Shown: positions 6,993 to 13,861, counted from the stretch's first letter. The stretch: DNA of 14,356 nucleotides from JAHIVB01 sp964574705 (GCA_964574705.1 CAZNOO010000031.1:1-14356), one strand, 5' to 3'. The notes: a model not told the origin generated them from the sequence alone. Numbers and translations: made by a program.

Positions 6993-7949
6993 ATGAAAAA
7001 ACTCTCAATCGTGGTACTCTTGTTTTTGCTACTAGGGCTTGTTTCCTGTGGAGGATCCACAGAAGGAGTTATCTACTCCGATGATGAACCATTTATCATC
7101 GATTTGCAAGGTGATTCTCTTAAAATTCTTCAACTCACTGATTTGCATTTACTTTATGGGATCGATGCTTATGACCGTAAAACCTTAAACGGAATCAAAA
7201 CCTTAGTTGAAAGCGATACTTGGGACATGGTGGTTATTACAGGAGATATGGCGATGTCAATCTCCGCACCTAGTTTGTTCGCTAAACTCGTGAGATTCAT
7301 GGAATCGCTAGAAACCCCTTGGACGTTCATCTTTGGAAACCACGAAACAGATTACAATGATTATCAGGATTTGCTTTCAAAAATCAAAGACACAGAGTAT
7401 TTATATTTCAAGGTCGGACCCGAACTTGATGAAGGCGGCGTTGGAAATTTCAGAATCCAGTTCAATCATGCTGGAACCCCTTTTTATACGCTATATCTGA
7501 TGGATTCACATGCTGAAAGAGAAGTTTATACAGAAGACGAAGGCGAGTATGACTATATTCACGCGTCTCAAGTTGAGTGGTATAATACTCATGTAAGTCA
7601 GGACACAACCAATTCGGTCATGTACATGCATATCCCGCTTCGAGAGTTCATGAATCCAGATGAATTACCGTACTGTGGTACGTTTGATGAAGATAAAGTC
7701 TATGCTCAAGGGATCAATACCGGATTATTCGATGCGATTGTTCTTAACGGAAAAACCAAAGGCGTATTTGTCGGACACGACCATCTAAATGATTTTTCAT
7801 TTGAAATGGACGGAGTTCTCTTGGCATATGGACAAATTACAGGCTATAATGCTTATGGGGACTTAGAACGAGGAGGAAGAGTCGTCGAAGTGTCGTCTCT
7901 TGGAGTCATGACTTCTTATATCTTACTTGAAAAGGGGCTTGAATCATGA
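6993..7949 (+). CDS. Calcineurin-like metallophosphoesterase, lipoprotein
   Basis: A 318-residue two-metal phosphoesterase anchored outside the membrane. The signal peptide MKKLSIVVLLFLLLGL ends in lipobox LVSC with Cys19. The metal-binding motifs appear in order: DLH (Asp50, His52), GD (Asp85), GNHE (Asn116, His117), MHIPL (His213) and GHDH (His262, His264). All ligands are intact. The HIPL.EF pattern matches the branch related to plant purple acid phosphatase 29-like and yeast Dcr2-like proteins; the substrate (phosphomonoester or phosphodiester) cannot be told. The ribosome site GAAAGGGG lies inside the end of the Nudix gene, and the stop overlaps the next start as ATGA, so translation is probably coupled. 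Confidence 0.9.
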   Translation: MKKLSIVVLLFLLLGLVSCGGSTEGVIYSDDEPFIIDLQGDSLKILQLTDLHLLYGIDAYDRKTLNGIKTLVESDTWDMVVITGDMAMSISAPSLFAKLVRFMESLETPWTFIFGNHETDYNDYQDLLSKIKDTEYLYFKVGPELDEGGVGNFRIQFNHAGTPFYTLYLMDSHAEREVYTEDEGEYDYIHASQVEWYNTHVSQDTTNSVMYMHIPLREFMNPDELPYCGTFDEDKVYAQGINTGLFDAIVLNGKTKGVFVGHDHLNDFSFEMDGVLLAYGQITGYNAYGDLERGGRVVEVSSLGVMTSYILLEKGLES

Positions 7950-8092
7950 AACTGAAAGAACGAATATTGGTTACGCTCTCACTTTTCTTTTGGGGAACCC
8001 TGCTGTTTTGGTTTTTTGGAGGAATCTATTTCTATGTTCTTCCCATTCTTGGAATTGTTTTCATCGTGATTGGAGGGAAGAAACATGCTTAA
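7946..8092 (+). CDS. 48-residue membrane micro-protein
   Basis: Translation from ATG 7946 gives a 48-residue protein beginning MKLKERILVTLSLFFWG and ending VIGGKKHA. It has one or two hydrophobic segments, rich in Trp and Phe, flanked by basic ends, so it should insert in the membrane. Support: its ATG overlaps the stop of the phosphoesterase gene (ATGA), an AAAGGGG ribosome site sits nine bases before it, and its end overlaps the next start by eight bases. It fills what would otherwise be a 135-base hole in an operon that has no other hole. No family recognised. Confidence 0.75.
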   Translation: MKLKERILVTLSLFFWGTLLFWFFGGIYFYVLPILGIVFIVIGGKKHA

Positions 8093-8363
8093 TATTTTAG
8101 TTGGCATCATGCTTTCATCCTTCTGGTTTTCTTTAATTGGTCTAGGAAGCACTTTGTTTCTCCTTAGACTTTATCGCGTTTTGAAAGACAAGCAAACACT
8201 AAAACAATCTTTGTTTATTCTCTTGATTCCTTGTTCGATTGGGTATTATCTAACCTATCAAGAAAAATCTAGATTTAAATTTTGGTATGAAGTCATTGTC
8301 ATCATGGCGTTTTTCTTCATGCTTATCGGCACAGTCATGGTGATCTACGCTCATTATATGTAA
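8085..8363 (+). CDS. 92-residue membrane protein
   Basis: A 92-residue protein with three likely membrane helices (about residues 2-28, 41-57 and 68-90), a basic loop RLYRVLKDKQ after the first helix and YQEKSRFK after the second. ATG 8085 is preferred over an in-frame TTG at 8070, because GGAGGGAAG (8072-8080) lies five bases before it. It overlaps the 48-residue gene by eight bases and closes the operon before a stem-loop. I do not recognise the family. Being downstream of an exported phosphoesterase, it could help in an envelope function, but this is context only. Confidence 0.83.
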   Translation: MLNILVGIMLSSFWFSLIGLGSTLFLLRLYRVLKDKQTLKQSLFILLIPCSIGYYLTYQEKSRFKFWYEVIVIMAFFFMLIGTVMVIYAHYM

Positions 8364-8376
8364 TCCAAAACAAATA

Positions 8377-8410
8377 GAAACGAAACGGTCAATGGCCGTT
8401 TCGTTTCACG
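8377..8410 (+). terminator. Stem-loop at the end of the Nudix operon
   Basis: The arms GAAACGAAACGG and CCGTTTCGTTTC make a perfect 12-bp stem starting 14 bases after the stop codon. The T-tail is poor (TTTCGTTTCACG is within the arm, with no run after it), so it may terminate weakly or protect the 3' end of the message. Confidence 0.65.
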
Positions 8411-8532
8411 AATAGGGCTTATTCAATTGTTTCAACTGAATTAATGAGCAATCATTCACTGTTTAGAAACTTCATTTCTGATCTGTCAATCGGTGCAGGG
8501 TATTGCTTTTCACAATTTTAGGAGGAATCATC

Positions 8533-9909
8533 ATGAAAATCACACTACCGTCTCATTCAAAACTATCTTCCGCTTCTGTGGAAAGGCATTATTTTGAAGC
8601 ATTAAAACAAGTGAAGGATTTTGCAAAAATCAACGGATTGCCATTTTTCTCCGATACGACTATCGTAGAAGAAATCGTCGTTTTCGACAAACACAGTGAT
8701 TATGCTCAAATATTAAGCGATGCAAGAAGAATTCCAAGCGACCACATTAATGCTACTGAGTGCGCAACGATTATAGATTCTTCGTTATATTTGATGACAA
8801 GCGAATATTATGCTTTTATCTATCCGCAGGGAATTGAACCATTCTCCTATCAAAAACTGATAGCACATGAGCTTGCGCACCTACTCCACTTAAATTTTTT
8901 GAATAATGATTCAACCAAAACTGGTCCAACCTGGTTCTATGAAGGTTTTGCGTCTTTTGTCGCAAATCAATTTGAACATGCTGTTGGAGAACTGTCATAT
9001 AAACATATCACTCAAATAATCAATTCCAAGACCCGCACTTACTATATGTATTTTCCAAAGGTGATTAAAGAATTAATAACGAAAACTTCATTGAGCAACA
9101 TGCTCGAGAAAGCATCGAGTGATCAATTCGTCGAATGGGTAGAATCGCTTCTTGAAAAAGACGATTCAACCAAAGAAGAACAATCACTTGATATTCGTGA
9201 GAACATCCTTGAAATTCAATACATCGATAATACAAAACGAGATCTTGTCTTGATTCTTCCAGGTGGAGGGTACCAACATACTTCTCCAAGAGAATCAAAG
9301 CCCGTGGCTTCTGTTTTTCAAAAGAGAGGATATCACAGCGCAATCTATCAATATCGAAATCAACTTTTAAGACATCCCTTTTTGATGGAAGAAGGAATCA
9401 AAAAAGTATTGGAATTGAAGAAAGACCCATTGATTGATCAAATTATCATCATCGGTTTTTCTGCAGGAGGACATTTTGCCTTGCAATTGCTGGAAAAACT
9501 GCCTTCCTCATTCAAGGCAGGAATTCTTTGCTACCCTGTAGTCACAACGAATTCGAAATATATTCACACTTCCTCTTTTACAAACTTGTTTGGCAGAAAG
9601 TTATTAAGAGAAGAACTCAAAGAAGTCTCACTTGAACATTTCGTCTTTAAAGGAATGCCTCCTCTATTTATATGGCATACCATGGATGATCAAGTCGTAA
9701 AAGTCGAAAACGCCATATTATTGTTGAATGAACTAAGAAAAAATGATGTATTAGCTGAGATTCATTTGTTCCCTACCGGGCCTCATGGATTGTCTTTGGC
9801 GGATGAAACAACACCTTTTGATGGCGAAAATCCATTGGAATTTAAGCATAAGTACAGCCATGTATCAAGCTGGGTGAACCTCGCTAACACGTTCATAGAT
9901 ACATTATAA
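8533..9909 (+). CDS. Fusion of HExxH metallopeptidase-like and alpha/beta-hydrolase (esterase) domains
   Basis: A 458-residue protein with two enzyme-like halves. Residues 1-210 hold HELAHLLHLNF (His112, Glu113, His116) and WFYEGFASF with Glu137 as probable third zinc ligand, 21 residues after the second histidine: the gluzincin pattern. Residues 230-458 form an alpha/beta-hydrolase of the acetylesterase/BD-FAE type: ILPGGGYQHTSPRES (oxyanion region), GFSAGGH with nucleophile Ser310, Asp385 or Asp386, and His418 in GPHGLS. An acidic linker (LLEKDDSTKEEQSLD) joins them. There is no signal peptide or membrane segment, so it is probably cytoplasmic. ATG 8533 is chosen because AGGAGG (8520-8525) sits seven bases before it. 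One uninterrupted frame, monocistronic. The two domain calls are firm; substrates and the reason for fusion are unknown. Confidence 0.9.
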   Translation: MKITLPSHSKLSSASVERHYFEALKQVKDFAKINGLPFFSDTTIVEEIVVFDKHSDYAQILSDARRIPSDHINATECATIIDSSLYLMTSEYYAFIYPQGIEPFSYQKLIAHELAHLLHLNFLNNDSTKTGPTWFYEGFASFVANQFEHAVGELSYKHITQIINSKTRTYYMYFPKVIKELITKTSLSNMLEKASSDQFVEWVESLLEKDDSTKEEQSLDIRENILEIQYIDNTKRDLVLILPGGGYQHTSPRESKPVASVFQKRGYHSAIYQYRNQLLRHPFLMEEGIKKVLELKKDPLIDQIIIIGFSAGGHFALQLLEKLPSSFKAGILCYPVVTTNSKYIHTSSFTNLFGRKLLREELKEVSLEHFVFKGMPPLFIWHTMDDQVVKVENAILLLNELRKNDVLAEIHLFPTGPHGLSLADETTPFDGENPLEFKHKYSHVSSWVNLANTFIDTL

Positions 9910-9926
9910 TTAGAGATATTTACTGA

Positions 9927-9965
9927 AGCCATTTAATGATATTTTCTCAAAATGGCTCTTTTCTT
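9927..9965 (+). terminator. Probable terminator after the peptidase-esterase fusion gene
   Basis: AGCCATTT (9927-9934) pairs with AAATGGCT (9950-9957) around a 15-base loop, followed by CTTTTCTTT. It starts 18 bases after the stop codon. The stem is short, so confidence is moderate. Confidence 0.7.
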
Positions 9966-9973
9966 TGACTTTA

Positions 9974-10003
9974 TTGACACTATCAAACCCTACGTGATAC
10001 AAT
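9974..10003 (+). promoter_or_regulatory. Promoter of the aldolase-carrier-acetyltransferase operon
   Basis: A perfect TTGACA (9974-9979) and TACAAT (9998-10003) are 18 bases apart; the -10 has an extended TGA. This is the best -35 in the window. The start codon is 57 bases beyond the -10. The -10 lies in a palindrome (see the operator entry). Confidence 0.8.
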
Positions 10004-10012
10004 TTGTATTAC
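9994..10012. promoter_or_regulatory. Operator-like palindrome over the -10
   Basis: GTgATACAAtTTGTATtAC is a 19-base palindrome with eight of nine pairs matching around a central T. It covers the -10 hexamer, where a repressor would block RNA polymerase. A second smaller inverted repeat, GTATT/AATAC with a five-base spacer, follows at 10006-10020. The AT-rich centre argues against a LacI-type site; a GntR-type dimer is one possibility. No regulator gene adjoins it. Confidence 0.45.
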
Positions 10013-10059
10013 TACAATACATTGAAATTAAGAAATAGGTACTTAAAGAGGTGAAACCT

Positions 10060-10707
10060 ATGAAAAAAGATATCATTTCTACTATTGTCAGTGGGGGAAT
10101 CATTGCAATTATACGAGTCGATAGTCCGATTGCAGGTGAAAAGATTGCAACAGCTTGTGTCTCTGGTGGAATCAAGGCAATTGAAATTCAATACTCAACG
10201 CCTAACGCCATTACAATCATCGATGTATTATCGAAGAAATTCAAGTTGTCTGATTTGGTTTTAGGTGCAGGTTCGATTATGGATTCTGAAACTTGCAGAT
10301 TGGCAATTCTTGCAGGAGCACAATTTGTCGTGGGTAATCATTTCGATGAAGAAATAGCCAAGTGTTGCAATAAATTTCAAGTTCCCTACATTCCAGGATG
10401 CATGACAATCACCGAAATGGTTCACGCGATGTCATTTGGGTCAGAAATCATAAAGCTGTTCCCCGGAACGGCATTTTCACCTGAATATGTCAAAACAATC
10501 AAACTTGCATTACCACAGATAAATATCATGTCTGCTGGTGGAATCAACCTTGAAAACGTTACTTCTTGGATTCGTTCTGGCTCATGCGCAGTTGGTGTCG
10601 GAGGCGATTTGACCTCCGCTGCGAAAGAAGAAAACTATGCTGAAGTCACCAAAAGAGCTCAATCGTATATTGCGTCAATTAAAGAGGCTAGAAAAGAAAG
10701 AGCCTAA
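10060..10707 (+). CDS. KDPG/KHG-type aldolase (Eda family)
   Basis: A 215-residue class I aldolase that splits 2-keto-3-deoxy-6-phosphogluconate or 4-hydroxy-2-oxoglutarate into pyruvate plus an aldehyde through a Schiff base. Length matches the family. Key features are Glu42 (IEIQYSTP), GAGSIMD, the IPGCMT segment, Schiff-base Lys132 in IKLFPG, and the phosphate-loop-like SAGGI and VGVGGDL. Two common signature spots differ: FIVSP is VVGNH here, and PTGG is SAGG, which could change the substrate. ATG 10060 is used because AGGTG (10049-10053) precedes it by six bases; an earlier in-frame GTG lies inside that ribosome site. It is the first gene of an operon. No KDG kinase or dehydratase is near, so a classic Entner-Doudoroff role is not shown. 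Confidence 0.87.
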   Translation: MKKDIISTIVSGGIIAIIRVDSPIAGEKIATACVSGGIKAIEIQYSTPNAITIIDVLSKKFKLSDLVLGAGSIMDSETCRLAILAGAQFVVGNHFDEEIAKCCNKFQVPYIPGCMTITEMVHAMSFGSEIIKLFPGTAFSPEYVKTIKLALPQINIMSAGGINLENVTSWIRSGSCAVGVGGDLTSAAKEENYAEVTKRAQSYIASIKEARKERA

Positions 10708-10747
10708 TAGAAAAAAACAGAATCTATAAATACAACGAAGAGGCACT

Positions 10748-11764
10748 ATGGAAATATTACTGTTTGCATTGAACGCGGTTCTACCAATATTAACTTTGAT
10801 CGGACTGGGGTACTTATTAAAAAGAGTCGGTTTCTTAAATGAAGAATTTCTACGTGTCGGAAATAAATTCGTTTTTCGAATTGCGCTTCCGGCACTACTT
10901 TATTATACGATTTATTCGATTTCAAGTTTTTCAACCATTAACTGGTCTGTCATCGTCTATTCGGTCATGGCAATACTCATTTTATTCACCTTAGGTCTTA
11001 TGATTGCCAATCTGTTGATTCCAGATAAAAAACAAAAAGGTGTCATTATTCAAGCCATTTTCAGATCCAATTACGCCATCATTGGAATCCCCTTGGCGCA
11101 GGCATTGGGCGGGACGCCTGCGATTGCTGTTGTTGCACTGGTATCAGCGATTGCGGTTCCACTCATGAATGTCCTTGCGGTGATTGCATTGTCGCTTTAC
11201 ATCAAAGAAGACGATGCTAAACTTGAAATGGAAGATACGTTACTTAAAATTGTTAAGAATCCGTTGATTATCGGTGTCTTTCTTGGTTTAGTTACACTGG
11301 CCATACGTTCCTTTATACCGGTCGACCCAGAGACACTCATTCCTGTTTTCACGCTTGAACACAACCTCACATTTCTCTATACAGCAATTAAGTGGATGGG
11401 ACAGATTGCTTCCCCGTTCGCGCTGATTATCTTGGGTGGAACATTTGAATTCTTTGTGATTAAATCACTTGGAAAACAAATTGCTATCGGTACATTGTCC
11501 AGAGTCATATTGGCACCTTTAATTACCTTATCTCTAGCTGTATATTTGTCTTCGAAGACATCTTTCTTTCATTTTACGTCTGTTGATTATCCAGCATTTA
11601 TTGCTTTACTTGCTTCTCCAACCGCTGTTTCCAGTGCAATCATGGCGAAGGAAATGCAAAATGATGAGAAACTTGCTGTTCAACTCGTAGTATGGTCAAC
11701 GATTTCATCGATTGTCTCTATTTTCATCATTGTCGTCATATTTAGGTCAGCAGGGTTATTATAA
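10748..11764 (+). CDS. AEC-family (auxin efflux carrier-like) transporter
   Basis: A 338-residue inner-membrane carrier with about ten hydrophobic segments in the AEC/Mem_trans pattern: an N-terminal half beginning NAVLPILTLIGLGYLLKRVG, the segment RSNYAIIGIPLAQALGG (family NxxxxGxPL), a central cytoplasmic loop (KEDDAKLEMEDTLLK) and a C-terminal half with SPFALIILGGTFEF and ALLASPTAVSSAIMAKEM. Known bacterial members move malate, malonate or related carboxylates. Here the aldolase 40 bases upstream suggests a 2-oxo or sugar acid, as inference. GAAGAGG precedes ATG 10748 by four bases. No promoter is clear in the gap, so it is probably cotranscribed with the aldolase. Confidence 0.9.
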   Translation: MEILLFALNAVLPILTLIGLGYLLKRVGFLNEEFLRVGNKFVFRIALPALLYYTIYSISSFSTINWSVIVYSVMAILILFTLGLMIANLLIPDKKQKGVIIQAIFRSNYAIIGIPLAQALGGTPAIAVVALVSAIAVPLMNVLAVIALSLYIKEDDAKLEMEDTLLKIVKNPLIIGVFLGLVTLAIRSFIPVDPETLIPVFTLEHNLTFLYTAIKWMGQIASPFALIILGGTFEFFVIKSLGKQIAIGTLSRVILAPLITLSLAVYLSSKTSFFHFTSVDYPAFIALLASPTAVSSAIMAKEMQNDEKLAVQLVVWSTISSIVSIFIIVVIFRSAGLL

Positions 11765-11780
11765 ATAGTGAGGGTTACCT

Positions 11781-12632
11781 ATGAAACTAATGATTTCAAA
11801 AACCAACCAGTTATTTTTGAATCAGTTCGGTCATCTTTTGAATGAGCATCCTGAAAGAACACAACTATTGTTTATGAATGCTGCAAAAGACTTGGACACG
11901 CCACTTTTGACGAACCAATTTAGAGGAGCGGTTGTTGATCAAGACAAAACGGTACTTATCTTTCTAAACGCATTTCCTTTTAATTTTCAATTGTATTCTA
12001 TCAAGCATTCACCGGAAGCGATTCAACTTGTGGTCGAGTATCTTGTTTCCAACTTGATTGTAATAAATGGTGTGCAAGGGAATAAAAAGGATACAGACGT
12101 ATTTAGGGCACTCTATACCAATCTAACTTTTTTGAATTTCAAATGTAGGCTTCAAATGGATATCATGAGGCTTAATCACTTACAGGAAGTTCCTTTAAAA
12201 GGACTGTTTCGGCTTGCCGATCTTCATGATATTAACCCGATGATTGAAATTGAAGAAGCTTTTTTTGAAGAAGCTCTTCATGAAACCCGCTCGAACTGCG
12301 ATATTTATGAACGAGTCAGAAACCAACTAACTTTGAAACAACTTTATGTCCTCACGGACGAGGATGACCAAATATTGTCTGTCGCCATGACTTCAAGAAC
12401 GTTGGAAAAGGGAAAAGCCATCAGTTTAGTATATACACCACCCAAATATCGAAACCTTGGTTATTCTAGGTCCTTGCTTTACCAACTTTGCAGTGTGCTA
12501 TTCAAACAAGGATTTGAATTCGTCACCTTGTTTGTAGATAAGACAAACCCGGTATCCAATCGTGTATATCTGAAATTAGGATTTGAAATTGTTGAAGACA
12601 ATTATGACTTTGTTATCGAAAAAATTAAGTAA
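11781..12632 (+). CDS. GNAT acetyltransferase with extra N-terminal domain
   Basis: A 283-residue two-part protein. Residues 1-150 are an N-terminal domain of the type often found before GNAT domains (LLNEHPERTQLLFMNA, then VLIFLNAFPFNFQLY); it has no visible catalytic motif. Residues 155-283 are a GNAT acetyltransferase: VYTPPKYRNLGYSRSLL holds the acetyl-CoA loop Arg224-x-x-Gly227-x-Ser229 (the last position usually Gly or Ala), and DKTNPVSNRVYLKLGFE is the 'D.tNp.sn.iY.klGf' end motif. TGAGGG lies six bases before ATG 11781 and the gap to the carrier gene is 16 bases, so it is the third gene of the operon. The substrate is unknown. No plus-strand terminator with a T-run follows; only the minus-strand-oriented hairpin at 12649-12669. 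Confidence 0.85.
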   Translation: MKLMISKTNQLFLNQFGHLLNEHPERTQLLFMNAAKDLDTPLLTNQFRGAVVDQDKTVLIFLNAFPFNFQLYSIKHSPEAIQLVVEYLVSNLIVINGVQGNKKDTDVFRALYTNLTFLNFKCRLQMDIMRLNHLQEVPLKGLFRLADLHDINPMIEIEEAFFEEALHETRSNCDIYERVRNQLTLKQLYVLTDEDDQILSVAMTSRTLEKGKAISLVYTPPKYRNLGYSRSLLYQLCSVLFKQGFEFVTLFVDKTNPVSNRVYLKLGFEIVEDNYDFVIEKIK

Positions 12633-12641
12633 TCGATATCG

Positions 12642-12669
12642 AAAAAAAGACACGGTATTTTACCGTGTC
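12642..12669 (-). terminator. Terminator of the VOC gene, between convergent genes
   Basis: GACACGGTA (12649-12657) and TACCGTGTC (12661-12669) form a perfect 9-bp stem with a three-base loop. On the minus strand it is followed by seven T (A-run 12642-12648), so it serves the VOC gene. On the plus strand the tail is AATATGAA, so the acetyltransferase operon gets only the hairpin. Confidence 0.85.
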
Positions 12670-12692
12670 AATATGAATTGAAGAACATCTTG

Positions 12693-13562
12693 TTAATGAT
12701 TTGTATGCTTGATATCTAAGTAAAGAGAATTCTTGTCTAAATCATGGATAAGATATCCTTCTAAGGTTTCTTTAATTTCGCGATTATCAGCTTTTAATTG
12801 TTCCAAAGCATGAATCAATTTTTCACAGGTGGGGTATTCGATTGAGAATGATTTCATCCCCACGGTATCGTCAGTATGAGAAAGATATTTACCTGTCATC
12901 CAAGAGTTTAAGGCGATATGATGATGATAATGTTCATCAGACATAAAAACTGCACCTTGAAAATCCTTTGAAGTAATTTGAAATCCGAGGTCTTTTTCAT
13001 AAAAGTTGGAAGAAGAAGGCAAATCTTTGACTTGAAGGTGTAAATGACCGATGATGGTATCTTTTGGAAGATACTTAAAAGACTCTCCCTCATCGGAAGT
13101 TTCATAATATACACCTGTGTAATCGAATGGCATCGTGCCCATTGGAACAGATTGCTTTTCAATGTTCCAGAATTCTTGGTCGCGATCGGATGTAATCTCA
13201 ATGCCGATTCCGTCAGGGTCAAGGAGATAAATGGCTTCGCTAACAAGATGATCGGCTGCGCCAGTAATTGGTATTTGTTTTGAAATACAATGTTTTAAAA
13301 ATCGGCTCAGTTCTTTTCTGCTTGGTAGCAAAATTGCAAAGTGATAGATTCCCAAAGTCTTGTCAATCGGCCTAGCGTCTTTGTTTTCGTATAGTCGAAT
13401 GATTTCTTCTCCATTTACGCCTATTGAGACAAAACGGTCCGTTTCGTCAATAATTTGAAATCCAAGTTGAGTTGTATAAAAATCAAGACTCTGCTTCAAA
13501 TCTTTAACAATCAACTCTATTTTGCGCACATGAATTGCGTTTTTATGGAATAATTTCTCCAA
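12693..13562 (-). CDS. Two-module VOC protein, CatE-like glyoxalase/extradiol dioxygenase family
   Basis: A protein of 289 residues with two vicinal-oxygen-chelate modules. Module 1 begins HVRKIELIVKDLKQSLDFYT and includes IYHFAILLP (His74) and IEITSDR. Module 2 begins IIGHLHLQVKDLPSSSNFYE (His173, His175) and includes HHHIALNSW and YLDIKH. The layout matches Bacillus CatE (catechol-2,3-dioxygenase-like) proteins; metal binding by module 2 looks plausible, but catechol cleavage is not shown. Start choice: GTG 13569-13571 lies inside the ribosome site AGAGGTGAT, so it cannot well be used; the in-frame TTG at 13560-13562, eight bases after AGAGG, is favoured (GTG would give 292 residues). It is single-gene, convergent with the acetyltransferase operon. 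Confidence 0.88.
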   Translation of the reverse strand: MEKLFHKNAIHVRKIELIVKDLKQSLDFYTTQLGFQIIDETDRFVSIGVNGEEIIRLYENKDARPIDKTLGIYHFAILLPSRKELSRFLKHCISKQIPITGAADHLVSEAIYLLDPDGIGIEITSDRDQEFWNIEKQSVPMGTMPFDYTGVYYETSDEGESFKYLPKDTIIGHLHLQVKDLPSSSNFYEKDLGFQITSKDFQGAVFMSDEHYHHHIALNSWMTGKYLSHTDDTVGMKSFSIEYPTCEKLIHALEQLKADNREIKETLEGYLIHDLDKNSLYLDIKHTNH

Positions 13563-13586
13563 ATGAATCACCTCTAAGTTAATTCT

Positions 13587-13592
13587 ATTATA
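13587..13592 (-). promoter_or_regulatory. -10 of the VOC gene promoter
   Basis: The minus strand has a perfect TATAAT 24 bases before the TTG start. No good -35 lies 16-18 bases upstream; TTGAAA and TTGACC occur at 19 or 27 and do not fit cleanly. Only the -10 is supported. Confidence 0.45.
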
Positions 13593-13672
13593 CCCAATTT
13601 TCAGATTTCAATGGGTCAATATGCTCAAAGACGCTCAGATGGACTGGTTTAGAAAATTATAGTAAAAATAAG

Positions 13673-13701
13673 TTGCTTTTTAAACTGAATTTTGTTAATA
13701 T
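13673..13701 (+). promoter_or_regulatory. Probable tRNA cluster promoter
   Basis: TTGCTT (13673-13678) and TAATAT (13696-13701) are 17 bases apart, with an extended TGT before the -10. Both hexamers match at four of six positions. It leaves a leader of about 70 bases before tRNA-Arg. The gap 13563-13778 otherwise holds only the VOC promoter and the hairpin described next. Confidence 0.5.
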
Positions 13702-13737
13702 ATACATTGGCCTTTTATTTCGGATATGCATTTTTAT

Positions 13738-13778
13738 ATCGGTGTTGCAAGCAATATCCATATCAGGACCCCACCGAT
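13738..13778 (+). other. Inverted repeat abutting the 5' end of tRNA-Arg
   Basis: ATCGGTG (13738-13744) pairs perfectly with CACCGAT (13772-13778), closing a 27-base loop; the right arm ends on the base just before the tRNA. It could form a leader stem next to the RNase P cut site. No T-box or riboswitch motif was recognised in it. Confidence 0.5.
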
Positions 13779-13855
13779 GCGCTCATAGCTCAATTGGATA
13801 GAGCATTTGACTACGGATCAAAAGGTTTCGGGTTCGACTCCTGATGGGCGCGCCA
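13779..13855 (+). tRNA. tRNA-Arg (anticodon ACG)
   Basis: A 77-base tRNA with CCA encoded. The acceptor GCGCTCA pairs with TGGGCGC (one T-G wobble). The anticodon arm is TTTGA-CTACGGA-TCAAA, with anticodon ACG (A34 would be read as inosine by TadA in bacteria), so it decodes CGN arginine. The T-arm is TCGGG-TTCGACT-CCTGA with discriminator G. First gene of a three-tRNA cluster. Confidence 0.96.
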
Positions 13856-13861
13856 TTATAA

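Noticed and set aside
8411..8532. Imperfect inverted repeat ATTCAATT/AACTGAAT and a search for the promoter of the fusion gene
   Set aside because: The repeat has a mismatch and is short; no convincing -35/-10 pair could be placed, so none is listed.
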